A DNA stretch of 64,000 bases from Christiangramia lutea (GTDB lineage: Bacteria; Bacteroidota; Bacteroidia; Flavobacteriales; Flavobacteriaceae), in the NCBI RefSeq assembly GCF_022489035.1, contig NZ_JAKVTV010000003.1, forward strand, positions 310,001-374,000, written 5' to 3'. The translations under genes were made by a program, and so were the position numbers. Below, piece after piece: positions 55,849-64,000 of this stretch; the first letter of the stretch is position 1; each line of letters opens with the position of its first letter. The notes beneath the pieces are model-generated. The model was not told the DNA's origin, searched no databases, and saw only the letters and a list, made by a program, of their open reading frames with translations.

Positions 55849-56208
55849 ATGGGGCAAAGAATCAATCCTTCAGTTGCAAAAAATCTATTAGAAAACTGGA
55901 AAAACGGGCCTGGAAAGGTCATAAGTGAGAATAACTTTAAGGATGCTTATGAAACCTGGTTCAGTGTAGATGAGCTTATGGAGTATCTTCAATATGTAAA
56001 AGAAAATATTTCAAACAACCCAGGCGTGAGGGTTTATTTTGGAAAATATGATGAGGATGCCGGTCCTGGTAAGGAAAAAGGACTTACTACGGTTTTCTTT
56101 GCTCCAACTAAGGGAGGAAGCCATGAGAACCCCGATGATATTGAAAATGAAGAAGAACTGCAGCCATTTAACCTTGGCACGAACGGTTGGCCTCCTTCGA
56201 ACTACTAA
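55849..56208 (+). CDS. Module protein 1A (small soluble protein, unknown)
   Basis: 119 residues, no signal peptide, not recognised. It is a clear paralogue of the protein at 57291: shared segments are GPGK, the helix DAYETWFSVDELMEYLQYVKENI, then PGVRVYFGKYDEDAG and TVFFAPTKGG, with a Gly/Asn/Pro-rich tail ending PPSNY. The pattern suggests one alpha-helical part and a beta-hairpin core. It is followed 12 bases later by a 7-TM protein gene and preceded by element A and the palindrome. Confidence 0.8.
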   Translation: MGQRINPSVAKNLLENWKNGPGKVISENNFKDAYETWFSVDELMEYLQYVKENISNNPGVRVYFGKYDEDAGPGKEKGLTTVFFAPTKGGSHENPDDIENEEELQPFNLGTNGWPPSNY

Positions 56209-56220
56209 TCCTTTTCAATT

Positions 56221-56958
56221 TTGTGGGATGTAATTGTTGAGTTTAATCTCTGGCCAACTTATTTATTTGAATTCATTGCTGCCCTGGCGGGCTTGACCTA
56301 TCTATGGAAAACAGGGACTAAGGTTCCAGATGAAAGGTTTTTGATACATTATCTTGTCTTCATTTTCCTGGCAGATCTTTTTATTTTAATCTATTCAACT
56401 TATGGTTATGTTTATAAATTCCAATATCTCGAATTTATTTTAGGCACGCCATTTCAAAGCCAATTCTGGCTATACAACATTCTTATCCTGGGAATTTGCT
56501 CTTCATTTATCTATTATTTTATACTTCTATTTGAAAGCAGAGAACTAAAACGCTTATTTAAGTTAATTATCGTTTTCTATCTGTTATCCTCTATCGTTGC
56601 TTATTTTATTGGGGATTTCTTTAAAAGTAATGATTACTCATTCAGCATGGGATCAATATTAATATGCATCGCCATTGGGGCTTATTATTTAGAAATTTTG
56701 AAGTCACACAATACTCTGGAAATCCATAAAAAACTTTGCTTTTATGTTTCCATTGGTCTTCTGGTTTATAATCTCTGCCTGATACCCATGCATCTTTTCC
56801 AGGACTATGTTCAGTCCAACTCCGGAGATTCAGAATTTTACCAAGTATATAATATGATTCTGAAATTATCTAATTTCTTCATGTATTCCATGTTCACAAT
56901 AGGTTTTGCAGTAGAATACTATTGGATGAGGAAGTCAAAAATTCAGAAATCCATATAA
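56221..56958 (+). CDS. Module protein 2A (seven-helix membrane protein, unknown)
   Basis: 245 residues with about seven hydrophobic helices. It starts at TTG 56221, chosen because the N-terminal helix YLFEFIAALAGLTYLWKTG aligns with YLMEFIAALAGSLFLYKS of the paralogue at 57726. The C-terminal helices also match (LSNFFMYSMFTIGFAVEYYW against YSNVYMYSFFAIGFYIYYR). No transporter or enzyme motif seen. A sensor or receptor-like role together with protein 1A is possible, as a two-component pair follows the second copy. Confidence 0.78.
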   Translation: MWDVIVEFNLWPTYLFEFIAALAGLTYLWKTGTKVPDERFLIHYLVFIFLADLFILIYSTYGYVYKFQYLEFILGTPFQSQFWLYNILILGICSSFIYYFILLFESRELKRLFKLIIVFYLLSSIVAYFIGDFFKSNDYSFSMGSILICIAIGAYYLEILKSHNTLEIHKKLCFYVSIGLLVYNLCLIPMHLFQDYVQSNSGDSEFYQVYNMILKLSNFFMYSMFTIGFAVEYYWMRKSKIQKSI

Positions 56959-57047
56959 TCGACCTTGAAAATTCAATGCTATAAAATCAATTTATGGAGA
57001 TCTGAGAAGTGTGAAATATAGCTGGAATAGTCTGGTGTATTCGAAGT

Positions 57048-57123
57048 AAAAAAGTGCCGCATTATTTAAATACTATAGAAAAGACCCTACTCAGAACTAT
57101 AATAAATTTGCAGACACTTTTTT
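57048..57123 (+). ncRNA. Structured element B: long hairpin with conserved loop
   Basis: AAAAAAGTG (57048-57056) pairs with CACTTTTTT (57115-57123). The loop holds the 26-base block (57074-57099) identical to that of element A, and flanking words AAAACACTTT and AAAATGAC are shared too. It lies in the 332-base gap between the two module copies. Nothing else but the palindrome below is evident there. Confidence 0.5.
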
Positions 57124-57189
57124 ACTCCAAAACACTTTGGTTGTATTAAAATGACCGACTTCAAAAGTAGAATAGGAGCTCTGTTATTA

Positions 57190-57209
57190 AAAGGGGAAAA
57201 TTCCCCTTT
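57190..57209. promoter_or_regulatory. Palindrome upstream of module gene 1B
   Basis: AAAGGGGAAAATTCCCCTTT, equivalent to the site at 55745, followed by a further half-site ATTTCCCCTTTAT. Confidence 0.55.
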
Positions 57210-57290
57210 ATTTCCCCTTTATACATCATTAGTGTTAAAAAATTTTATTTTTAAAAACCGAACAATCTAAATCATTTAATTCTTAAAACC

Positions 57291-57674
57291 ATGGGAAAGA
57301 AAATTTCTAACGTAGACGCTAAAAAGTTATTCGATGGCTGGACAGGTAAAAATGGTCCAGGTAAGTCTGTAAGTAGAGCCGGTTTTGTAGATTCCTATGA
57401 AAGCTGGTTCAGTGCTGAAGAGCTTAAAAATTTTTGTCAGGAAGTAATTGATGCCATTGGTGAAGAAAATAATCCAGGAATTCGTATTTATTTTGGTAAT
57501 TACGGTAAGAACTCGAGAAACAAAAAAAATCAGAGTACCGTATTTCTAGCTCCTACAAAAGGTGGAAATAAAGATGATTTTGAAGCTTCAGTTCCAGAAA
57601 ATGATTATAGTCTTGAATCATATAATTCAGGATCTAATAGAGTTCCCCCAATAGATTACGATCCCGGTAGTTAA
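57291..57674 (+). CDS. Module protein 1B (small soluble protein, unknown)
   Basis: 127 residues, paralogue of the protein at 55849: NGPGK, FVDSYESWFSAEELKNFCQEVIDAI, NPGIRIYFGNYGKN and TVFLAPTKGG are shared, and the tail is again rich in Asn, Ser and Pro (SNRVPPIDYDPGS). No signal peptide and no known domain. Conservation of the YFG-Y and APTKGG segments after divergence elsewhere points to a functional core. Confidence 0.8.
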   Translation: MGKKISNVDAKKLFDGWTGKNGPGKSVSRAGFVDSYESWFSAEELKNFCQEVIDAIGEENNPGIRIYFGNYGKNSRNKKNQSTVFLAPTKGGNKDDFEASVPENDYSLESYNSGSNRVPPIDYDPGS

Positions 57675-57725
57675 TCTTTATCTGAACTGCCGATTTCCGG
57701 ACATTTATAAACCCCTGCTTATTTA

Positions 57726-58478
57726 ATGGAGAATTACCTTGCTTTTATTTTTGACAACAAAATCTATGTGACCTATTTAATGGAATTCATTGCAGCCCTT
57801 GCCGGAAGCTTATTTTTATATAAATCTGTTTCTGTGCGTAAGGATGTCTTAATATTTGTAAGGTTCTTATGGTCTGTTCTTATAATTGATATCCTGGGTG
57901 GTTATGCTGCTCTTGCCTATTTTGATAATTACGAACATTTCGTGTTTTTAAAGGACACCGTTTTTGTTAGGAATGAATGGTACTATAATATTGCTGAGGT
58001 TTACTTTATATGTGTTTATACCTATTTGTTACGAGAGCAATTATCTGGTAAAAAGCCCAGGAATGTATTGAAGTGGTGCATTTACGGATATATTATTTTT
58101 TCGGTTCTCAATATGTTCAGAAGTGAGAATTTCTTTAATGGAGACATGATGTTCAATGATATCGTGGGAACTTTTATAATTCTGTTAGCTGTTTTCCTTT
58201 ATTTCTATGAAATGATGATCAGTGATAAAGTGTTATCATTTTATAGAAAACTATTTTTCTATGTTGCGGTAAGTATATCTATTTCCTACCTGGTGCGGGT
58301 TCCTATCAGTATTTATGGAGCCTACGTTACTGAAAAGAATACTGAGTTTTTAGAACTTTTCTATGACCTTATCAGGTATTCTAATGTTTATATGTATTCG
58401 TTCTTCGCAATCGGTTTTTACATATATTATAGAAACTCCAAAAAAAATAGGCTGGCTTTGGGTGTCCGGACTACCTGA
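57726..58478 (+). CDS. Module protein 2B (seven-helix membrane protein, unknown)
   Basis: 250 residues with about seven hydrophobic helices, paralogue of the protein at 56221 (FEFIAALAG/MEFIAALAG and the last helix). It is the last gene before the histidine kinase at 58650; the 171 bases between contain no convincing gene or terminator, so joint transcription is possible. Function unknown. Confidence 0.78.
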   Translation: MENYLAFIFDNKIYVTYLMEFIAALAGSLFLYKSVSVRKDVLIFVRFLWSVLIIDILGGYAALAYFDNYEHFVFLKDTVFVRNEWYYNIAEVYFICVYTYLLREQLSGKKPRNVLKWCIYGYIIFSVLNMFRSENFFNGDMMFNDIVGTFIILLAVFLYFYEMMISDKVLSFYRKLFFYVAVSISISYLVRVPISIYGAYVTEKNTEFLELFYDLIRYSNVYMYSFFAIGFYIYYRNSKKNRLALGVRTT

Positions 58479-58649
58479 TAGAAGAATAGTTTTTGGACTT
58501 TCAGGAATTATAAGATTTTCAATGTCGCAAATTCAACTCCCGTGTTGGTTACCAGAATTTTTCCGCAAGCCAGGAATATTTCATGATATTCTATTTCTAT
58601 TTCATCTATAGAAATTTATGTATACTTGTTCATTAATCTGATTTAACCC

Positions 58650-59429
58650 ATGCTTCGAAAGGAAGAGATCTTACTTATAATCTACTTTATTCTGGTGATC
58701 TTTTTTCTGGCCGGTTTCACCATCCTTTTCTTTATAACCTATCAGAGAAGAAAGAATAAAATACTTCAGGAGAAATATGAGGCTGAACAAAATTTTAAAT
58801 CTGAACTTTCCAATGCCCGTCTGGAGATCCAGGAGGCTACCTTAAAAAATGTAAGTTGGGAACTGCACGATAATATTGGTCAGTTACTTTCTGTTGCTAG
58901 CATGCAATTAAATCTTCTGAATAAGAAAGTGACCGAAGAGAATCAGCAAGGTTTATTGGATATCAAGGATCTTGTGGCCAGTTCGCTTTCTGAGGTTAGG
59001 GCCTTGTCCAGGTCTTTAAATAACGAAGTAATAGATTACGTTGGTTTGCAAGCCTCTGTAAGCAATGAGATAGACCGGTTTAACAGGCTCGAGGTTATTA
59101 ATGCCAACTTAAAGGTAACCGGTGAGCCTTTCGAAATTAAACAGGAAGACAGCATAATCCTTTTCAGGATATTACAGGAATATTTTTCCAATATAATTAA
59201 ATATGCTGGAGCATCACGATTAGAGGTAGAATTCAGGTTTACAGCAGATTATCTACATATTTTTGCCGAAGAGGACGGCCGCGGATTTGATGTTGAAAAA
59301 CAGGAACCAGGTTCCGGTCTTCTTAATATGCGAAGCCGTGCCGAAATGCTTGGCACCGATTTCAATTTAAATTCCACAATTGGTCAGGGAACTTCGCTAT
59401 CTTTACGTTATCCAACCAAGACTAACTAA
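58650..59429 (+). CDS. Sensor histidine kinase, NarX/DesK type
   Basis: 259 residues. One N-terminal transmembrane helix (LLIIYFILVIFFLAGFTILFFI), a coiled linker, the HisKA_3 phosphoacceptor helix NVSWELHDNIGQLLSVASMQLNLL, and an HATPase domain with ILQEYFSNIIKYAGASRLEVE and EDGRGFDVEKQEPGSGLLNMRSRAEML. No extracellular sensing domain is present, so input probably comes from a partner membrane protein; the 7-TM proteins upstream are candidates. It is translationally adjacent to the response regulator. Confidence 0.92.
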   Translation: MLRKEEILLIIYFILVIFFLAGFTILFFITYQRRKNKILQEKYEAEQNFKSELSNARLEIQEATLKNVSWELHDNIGQLLSVASMQLNLLNKKVTEENQQGLLDIKDLVASSLSEVRALSRSLNNEVIDYVGLQASVSNEIDRFNRLEVINANLKVTGEPFEIKQEDSIILFRILQEYFSNIIKYAGASRLEVEFRFTADYLHIFAEEDGRGFDVEKQEPGSGLLNMRSRAEMLGTDFNLNSTIGQGTSLSLRYPTKTN

Positions 59430-59430
59430 A

Positions 59431-60063
59431 ATGAATAAGACGATCATTATCGTTGACGATCATAGACTTTTTGCGCAATCACTTCAGATCCTGGTGAATT
59501 CTTTTGAAGGTTTCCAGGTGATCCATGCTTTTAAGAATGGAAAAGAACTCGTGAACTATTTTCAGGAAGGGAATGTGTCACCAGACCTAATCCTTCTGGA
59601 TATGCGGATGCCGGTTATGGATGGCATGGCAACCATGAGCTGGCTTAAGGAAAATCACCCGAAACAAAAGGTGCTAACTTTAACCGTAGACCAGGAAGAT
59701 GAAACTATCATTAAAATGCTAAGGCTTGGTGCCAGGGGTTATCTCTTAAAAGATATAGATCCGGAAGAATTTGAACATGCACTTAATTCCATAGATCGCA
59801 CAGGATATTATTCCAATAAAACCATTTCTGATGCTTTAAGTCGCGATGAACGTAAGGAAAAGTATGAAGAATTGACCGATAGAGAACTTGAATTTTTAGG
59901 TCATGCCTGTAGTGAGCTTACCTACAAAGCAATTGCCAATGAGATGCATCTTAGTCCCAAAACCATAGAAAATTACAGAGAGAGTCTTTTTAATAAACTT
60001 CAGGTAAAAAGTAGAGTTGGTTTAGTGATCTTCGCCATCAAAGAAGGTATTTGCGAAGTTTAA
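59431..60063 (+). CDS. Response regulator, NarL/LuxR type
   Basis: 210 residues from ATG 59431, one base after the kinase stop; the receiver domain starts right there (KTIIIVDDHRLFAQSL). The phosphoacceptor Asp is in LILLDMRMPVMDG, with Thr and Lys in TLTVDQED and YLLKDIDPEEF. The C-terminal LuxR helix-turn-helix is LTYKAIANEMHLSPKTIENYRESLFNKLQVKSR. It is the partner of the kinase upstream. The paired palindromes before module genes 1A and 1B are possible targets. Confidence 0.94.
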   Translation: MNKTIIIVDDHRLFAQSLQILVNSFEGFQVIHAFKNGKELVNYFQEGNVSPDLILLDMRMPVMDGMATMSWLKENHPKQKVLTLTVDQEDETIIKMLRLGARGYLLKDIDPEEFEHALNSIDRTGYYSNKTISDALSRDERKEKYEELTDRELEFLGHACSELTYKAIANEMHLSPKTIENYRESLFNKLQVKSRVGLVIFAIKEGICEV

Positions 60064-60148
60064 GAATACTTTAATTCAAAACCCCATTATCACGATTCTA
60101 TAACTGCATAATCTGCAGTATCTTCGTGTATTCAAAATTCAGATTGTA

Positions 60149-61672
60149 GTGATAGATTCAGCTAAAATAGAACTTAGAAATTTACAGGTAAAAGATTATG
60201 AGGAGTTAAAGATCTCTATGGTCAAGAGCTATAGAGCTATGCCAGATGAATACTGGAGCAAGGGCGAAATCAAAACGCTGGTTAATAAATTTCCGGAAGG
60301 CCAGCTATGTATCGTGATCGATAATAAGATCGCAGGCTGTGCGCTTTCCATAATCGTAGATTATAATAAATTTGACGATAATCATAATTACGAGGAGATC
60401 ATTGGAGGGGAGAATTTTTCAACTCATACCAAAAATGGTAATGTTCTTTACGGGATAGATGTATTCATTCATCCCGAATTCCGCGGCATGCGCCTTGGGA
60501 GACGTTTGTATGAAGCCCGAAAGGAACTTTGTGAGCACCTTAATTTAAAGTCTATCATCTTTGGAGGTCGTATCCCGAATTATTCAAAGTTTTCGGAAGA
60601 ACTCACCCCGAAAAAGTACATTGAAAAGGTCAAATTACAGGAGATACATGATCCGGTTTTGTCTTTTCAGCTTTCGAATGATTTTCATGTAAAAAAAGTC
60701 ATCAAAGGTTACCTCGCTGGTGATCATGAAAGTAAGGAGTATGCTACTCTAATGGAATGGAATAATATTTATTATACAAAACCACAAAAACTGGTAGATA
60801 CCAAAAAGACGGTGGTTAGACTTGGACTTGTGCAATGGCAGATGCGCCTATTTAAGGATTATGACGCACTGATTTCCCAGATAGAATTCTTTGTGGATGC
60901 GGTAAGCAACTACCAGAGCGATTTTATTCTTTTCCCGGAACTGTTTAATGCACCCTTGATGGCGCAATTCAATCATTTATCTGAACCGGAGGCCATTCGC
61001 GGACTTTCCTCTTATACTGAACGCCTTCTGGAGACGTTTAGGGAATTTGCTATTAATTACAATATCAATATCATTACCGGAAGCATGCCTTTGCCGGAAG
61101 GCGAACACATGTACAATGTTGGGTATCTCTGTAGAAGAGATGGAAGTTACGAGCGCTATGAAAAACTTCATATCACCCCGGCTGAAGAGACCGCATGGGG
61201 TATGAAAGGCGGTAATAAACTGGAAACCTTTGATACCGACTGCGGAAAAATAGGCGTGCTTATTTGTTACGATGTGGAGTTTCCGGAAGTTTCCCGAATC
61301 CTGGCCGAAGAAGGCATGAATATCCTGTTCGTTCCTTTTATGACCGATACCCAAAATGGCTATTCCCGGGTAAAGATCTGTGCGCAGGCAAGGGCGGTGG
61401 AGAATGAATGTTATGTGGCTATTGCCGGTTCGGTAGGAAATCTGCCTAAAGTGGATAATATGGATATTCAGTATGCTCAAAGTGCTGTGTTGACGCCTTC
61501 AGATTTCGCCTTCCCGGTGAATGGGATCAAAGCTGAAGCCACTCCGAATACGGAAAGTACTCTACTGGTGGACGTAGACCTGGATCTTCTAAAGGAATTG
61601 CACAATTTCGGAAGCGTTCGAAATATGAAAGACAGAAGGAAGGATCTTTATTCTCTGAAAAAGAAAAAGTAA
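60149..61672 (+). CDS. Fusion of GNAT acetyltransferase and nitrilase-family amidohydrolase
   Basis: 507 residues from GTG 60149. Residues 1-210 are a GNAT domain (IDVFIHPEFRGMRLGRRLYEARKELCEHL has the acetyl-CoA loop). Residues 225-500 are a carbon-nitrogen hydrolase with the Glu-Lys-Cys triad: FPELFNAPL, YEKLHITPAEE and LICYDVEFPE. This two-domain form is known in Bacteroidota and other bacteria but its substrate is not established; an N-acyl or amide metabolite handled by both domains is plausible. It stands alone, followed by a repeat-rich gap. Confidence 0.9.
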   Translation: MIDSAKIELRNLQVKDYEELKISMVKSYRAMPDEYWSKGEIKTLVNKFPEGQLCIVIDNKIAGCALSIIVDYNKFDDNHNYEEIIGGENFSTHTKNGNVLYGIDVFIHPEFRGMRLGRRLYEARKELCEHLNLKSIIFGGRIPNYSKFSEELTPKKYIEKVKLQEIHDPVLSFQLSNDFHVKKVIKGYLAGDHESKEYATLMEWNNIYYTKPQKLVDTKKTVVRLGLVQWQMRLFKDYDALISQIEFFVDAVSNYQSDFILFPELFNAPLMAQFNHLSEPEAIRGLSSYTERLLETFREFAINYNINIITGSMPLPEGEHMYNVGYLCRRDGSYERYEKLHITPAEETAWGMKGGNKLETFDTDCGKIGVLICYDVEFPEVSRILAEEGMNILFVPFMTDTQNGYSRVKICAQARAVENECYVAIAGSVGNLPKVDNMDIQYAQSAVLTPSDFAFPVNGIKAEATPNTESTLLVDVDLDLLKELHNFGSVRNMKDRRKDLYSLKKKK

Positions 61673-61945
61673 CCTGTCAGGCTGAGCAACTTGTCCTAAA
61701 CGTAGTCGGAGTGGAGTCCAGACCTTTAATTTTAAGAGATCGTCACCCTGAACTTGTTTCAGGGTCTTTAGTTTAGGAATGTCTGGCTGAGCGGAGTCGA
61801 AGCCTAATACGCGTTGTTATAAAAATGGTTCAAAATACCTCTCAATGAATTTATTTAACTTCGTTGAATCTTCGATTTCAGGGTCCTTTAAATTTAGTTA
61901 TTTCAAAATTTGAGATTCTGAAACTCCCGAAGTATCGGGACAGAA
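61673..61945. repeat. Dispersed hairpin repeats (copy 3) in the gap before ilvD
   Basis: It contains a perfect-stem hairpin ACCCTGAA/TTCAGGGT (61745-61765), the repeated words GGCTGAGCAACTTGTCC and GGCTGAGCGGAGTCGAAGCC, and a further hairpin TCCCGA/TCGGGA near 61925. They share words with the gap repeats near 4.2 and 15.5 kb. Such intergenic repeats are common in this group of Flavobacteriaceae. Confidence 0.65.
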
Positions 61946-62023
61946 TGATTTGCATAAACGATTCAAAATAAAATTAACACCCTGTAAAACAATATTTTAA
62001 AATAGTTTTTCTACTTTAGAAGC

Positions 62024-62095
62024 ATGATTACAGCAATCCAGAACATTATCGTATCTATTATTGAGGTCATTTTCATTATTGAAAACCGACCCTGA
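62024..62095 (+). CDS. Leader peptide of the ilv operon
   Basis: A 23-residue open frame, MITAIQNIIVSIIEV then FIIENRP after one Ile, with nine Ile and two Val codons. A perfect terminator hairpin starts 29 bases after its stop, and ilvD lies beyond. This is the classical layout for attenuation by charged tRNA-Ile: stalling at the Ile codons when isoleucine is short would prevent the terminator from forming. It is far richer in Ile than chance. Confidence 0.82.
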   Translation: MITAIQNIIVSIIEVIFIIENRP

Positions 62096-62123
62096 AAGAT
62101 GCGCGTTCTTTTTAGTATAAACC

Positions 62124-62152
62124 AAAAGCCATCTTTTTAGATGGCTTTTTTT
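62124..62152 (+). terminator. Attenuator terminator of the ilv operon
   Basis: AAAAGCCATCT pairs with AGATGGCTTTT around TTTT, followed by TTT. It lies between the Ile-rich leader peptide and ilvD. Confidence 0.82.
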
Positions 62153-62340
62153 ATATCCAGAAATGAATTTTCAACAAATATTTCATTTAGCTATCGTAAT
62201 CTAAAACATTTTAAAACTCTGAAAAACAGCACTTTAAATATTTGAAGATTGGTTTGGGATTAATTCATGAACCGGAAACTGGCTAAAACACTATAGTTAA
62301 CCAAGTATTTTTAAATCTTATTGAAATCGAAATATATTAA

Positions 62341-64000
62341 ATGAATACCAAATACAGCTCAAAAATAACGCAAAGCGATTCCCAGCCAGCTTCCCAGGCC
62401 ATGCTTCACGCCATTGGACTAAGTCGTGAAGATTTAAAAAAACCATTCGTGGGTATTGGAAGCACGGGTTATGAGGGAAATCCTTGCAATATGCATTTGA
62501 ATGACCTGGCTAAAGAGGTGAAAAAAGGAACTCAAAAAGCTGGTTTAAACGGACTCATCTTTAATACCATCGGCGTAAGCGACGGGATATCTATGGGAAC
62601 CCCGGGAATGCGTTTTTCTTTGCCTTCTCGTGATCTCATCGCAGATTCCATGGAAACGGTGGTAGAAGGAATGTCTTATGACGGTTTGGTAACTGTGGTT
62701 GGATGTGACAAAAATATGCCTGGAGCTTTAATGGCGATGTTACGACTGAACCGTCCTTCGGTTTTGGTTTATGGTGGCACCATTTCTTCTGGTTGTCATA
62801 ATGGAAAAAAACTGGATGTGGTTTCGGCATTTGAAGCATGGGGTTCCAAGGTTTCGGGAGAAATGCCCGAAGAGGAATACCAGCAGGTGATCGAAAAAGC
62901 CTGTCCGGGAGCAGGGGCCTGCGGGGGGATGTATACGGCGAATACGATGGCTTCAGCAATTGAGGCTCTGGGAATGAGTCTGCCGTTTAACAGTTCCAAT
63001 CCGGCAACCGGGCCAGAAAAAGCTCTGGAAAGCGTAAAAGCAGGGGAGGCGATGGAGTTATTATTGGAAAAAGATTTAAAACCAAAGGATATCGTAACGG
63101 CAAAATCCCTGGAAAATGCGATAAGATTATTAACAGTGCTTGGTGGATCGACCAACGCCGTCCTGCATTTTCTTGCCATTGCAAAGGCTGCAGATATTAG
63201 CTTCGGCTTAAAGGATTTTGAAAGAATTTGTGAGGAAACTCCATTCCTGGCTGATCTCAAGCCGAGTGGAAAATATTTAATGGAAGATATTCACAGGATA
63301 GGGGGAATCCCGGCTGTGATGAAGTATATGCTTGAAAAAGGATTGCTTCATGGCGAATGTATGACCGTCACCGGTAAAACCATTGCCGAAAACCTTGAAA
63401 ATGTGAAACCATTGCCCGGCGATCAGGATGTGATACATCCGGTTGAAAAACCTATCAAAGCCACCGGACATATCAGAATACTATACGGTAATCTGGCTTC
63501 TGAAGGTTCCGTAGCGAAAATTACGGGAAAAGAAGGGCTTTATTTTAAAGGAAAAGCGAGGGTTTTTAACGGTGAATTTGAAGCCAACGAAGGGATTTCC
63601 TCCGGGAAGGTTCAAAAAGGAGACGTGGTCGTCATTCGCTATGAGGGGCCTAAAGGCGGCCCCGGAATGCCGGAAATGTTGAAGCCAACTTCAGCGATTA
63701 TGGGTGCAGGATTGGGAAAAGAGGTTGCGCTTATTACCGATGGAAGATTTTCTGGAGGAACTCATGGATTTGTCGTAGGGCATATCACTCCGGAAGCTCA
63801 GCAAGGCGGACTTATAGCTCTTCTTAAAGACGGAGATGAGATCAGCATTAATGCTGAAACCAATACGATTCAAGCCGACCTAAGCGATGAGGAAATTGAA
63901 AAAAGAAGAAAGACCTGGAAAGCTCCAGCTTTTAAGGTTAAAGGAGGAGTTCTCTATAAATACGCGAAAATGGTAGCATCAGCTTCAGAAGGCTGTGTGA
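62341..64000 (+). CDS. ilvD: Dihydroxy-acid dehydratase, 3' end beyond the window
   Basis: 553 codons are visible and the frame is still open at the window end (about SASEGCV), so only a few residues are missing. IlvD dehydrates dihydroxy acids to 2-oxo acids in isoleucine and valine synthesis, using an Fe-S cluster. The cluster cysteines fit [23 protein letters not shown] and [28 protein letters not shown] and [17 protein letters not shown] are family signatures. The start is ATG 62341 ([11 protein letters not shown]). It is controlled by the leader and attenuator upstream and probably heads an ilv operon. Confidence 0.95.
   Translation, partial: MNTKYSSKITQSDSQPASQAMLHAIGLSREDLKKPFVGIGSTGYEGNPCNMHLNDLAKEVKKGTQKAGLNGLIFNTIGVSDGISMGTPGMRFSLPSRDLIADSMETVVEGMSYDGLVTVVGCDKNMPGALMAMLRLNRPSVLVYGGTISSGCHNGKKLDVVSAFEAWGSKVSGEMPEEEYQQVIEKACPGAGACGGMYTANTMASAIEALGMSLPFNSSNPATGPEKALESVKAGEAMELLLEKDLKPKDIVTAKSLENAIRLLTVLGGSTNAVLHFLAIAKAADISFGLKDFERICEETPFLADLKPSGKYLMEDIHRIGGIPAVMKYMLEKGLLHGECMTVTGKTIAENLENVKPLPGDQDVIHPVEKPIKATGHIRILYGNLASEGSVAKITGKEGLYFKGKARVFNGEFEANEGISSGKVQKGDVVVIRYEGPKGGPGMPEMLKPTSAIMGAGLGKEVALITDGRFSGGTHGFVVGHITPEAQQGGLIALLKDGDEISINAETNTIQADLSDEEIEKRRKTWKAPAFKVKGGVLYKYAKMVASASEGCV

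Noticed and set aside
55602-57123. Two-repeat CRISPR-like arrangement
   Set aside because: Only two copies of the 26-base block occur, 1.4 kb apart, inside matching hairpins in front of paralogous genes, with no spacers or cas genes.
58479-58649. Possible small gene between the second 7-TM gene and the histidine kinase
   Set aside because: An 82-codon frame from 58363 mostly overlaps the 7-TM gene in another frame and has no family-like pattern; the gap itself shows no start with support.
60977-61480. 167-residue antisense open frame
   Set aside because: It is opposite the nitrilase domain of the fusion protein; composition is that of a shadow frame.
62636-63260. Overlapping antisense frames near the end of the window
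   Set aside because: They mirror ilvD, which is the real gene on the plus strand though incomplete here.

Overview
The window reads as chromosome from a marine-type member of the Flavobacteriaceae (Bacteroidota), most like Gramella/Christiangramia or Zunongwangia. The evidence is a SusC/SusD/SusE polysaccharide-utilization locus, promoters of the TTG-N(17-23)-TAnnTTTG type, many lipoprotein signals, the style of the dispersed hairpin repeats, and an AT-rich backbone. The genus is an inference. I saw no rRNA, tRNA or CRISPR array.

Layout. 1-4.2 kb: ferritin-like protein, FMN reductase, pabB, tilS. 4.5-15.3 kb: an S15-type hydrolase with a DUF885 lipoprotein, then a sugar group (galM, SSS symporter, NrtR-like Nudix regulator, Tat-exported sugar isomerase-like protein, secreted GH-A hydrolase). 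15.6-18.2 kb: class II ribonucleotide reductase. 18.5-34.8 kb: an alpha-glucan/maltose locus made of outer-membrane susCDE plus a surface amylase on the minus strand, divergent from a LacI regulator, maltose MFS permease, beta-phosphoglucomutase, GH65 maltose phosphorylase and two exported GH13 enzymes. 35-38 kb: pfkA, gapA and a BadF-type sugar kinase, preceded by a LacI-type operator like the one at susC. Extracellular starch would be cut, imported, trimmed in the periplasm, phosphorolysed in the cytoplasm and fed straight into glycolysis.

39.3-50.4 kb: the comM/yifB gene is split between its Walker A and Walker B motifs by a 9,562-bp island. The island carries a large serine recombinase at its right end, and its two ends rejoin on paper into a near-perfect 52-bp symmetrical attP centred on GA. 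Cargo: a C5-cytosine methyltransferase with an integrase-type Arm DNA-binding domain at its N-terminus, an MvaI/BcnI-like restriction enzyme, a MIG-like T:G mismatch glycosylase, a catalytic-domain-only tyrosine recombinase, an HTH protein with a small partner, and a secreted protein of unknown function. Four TGTCCGT repeats lie directly in front of the methyltransferase gene.

50.4-64 kb: a small membrane protein, a DUF2891 lipoprotein, an Nramp-like transporter with the 5-oxoprolinase genes pxpABC, then a tandemly duplicated two-gene module (about 120-residue soluble protein plus 7-TM protein). Both copies are preceded by the same hairpin leader and palindrome, and the module is followed by a NarL/LuxR-type two-component pair. 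Next come a GNAT-nitrilase fusion, a repeat-rich gap, an Ile-rich leader peptide with attenuator, and ilvD, which runs off the window end.
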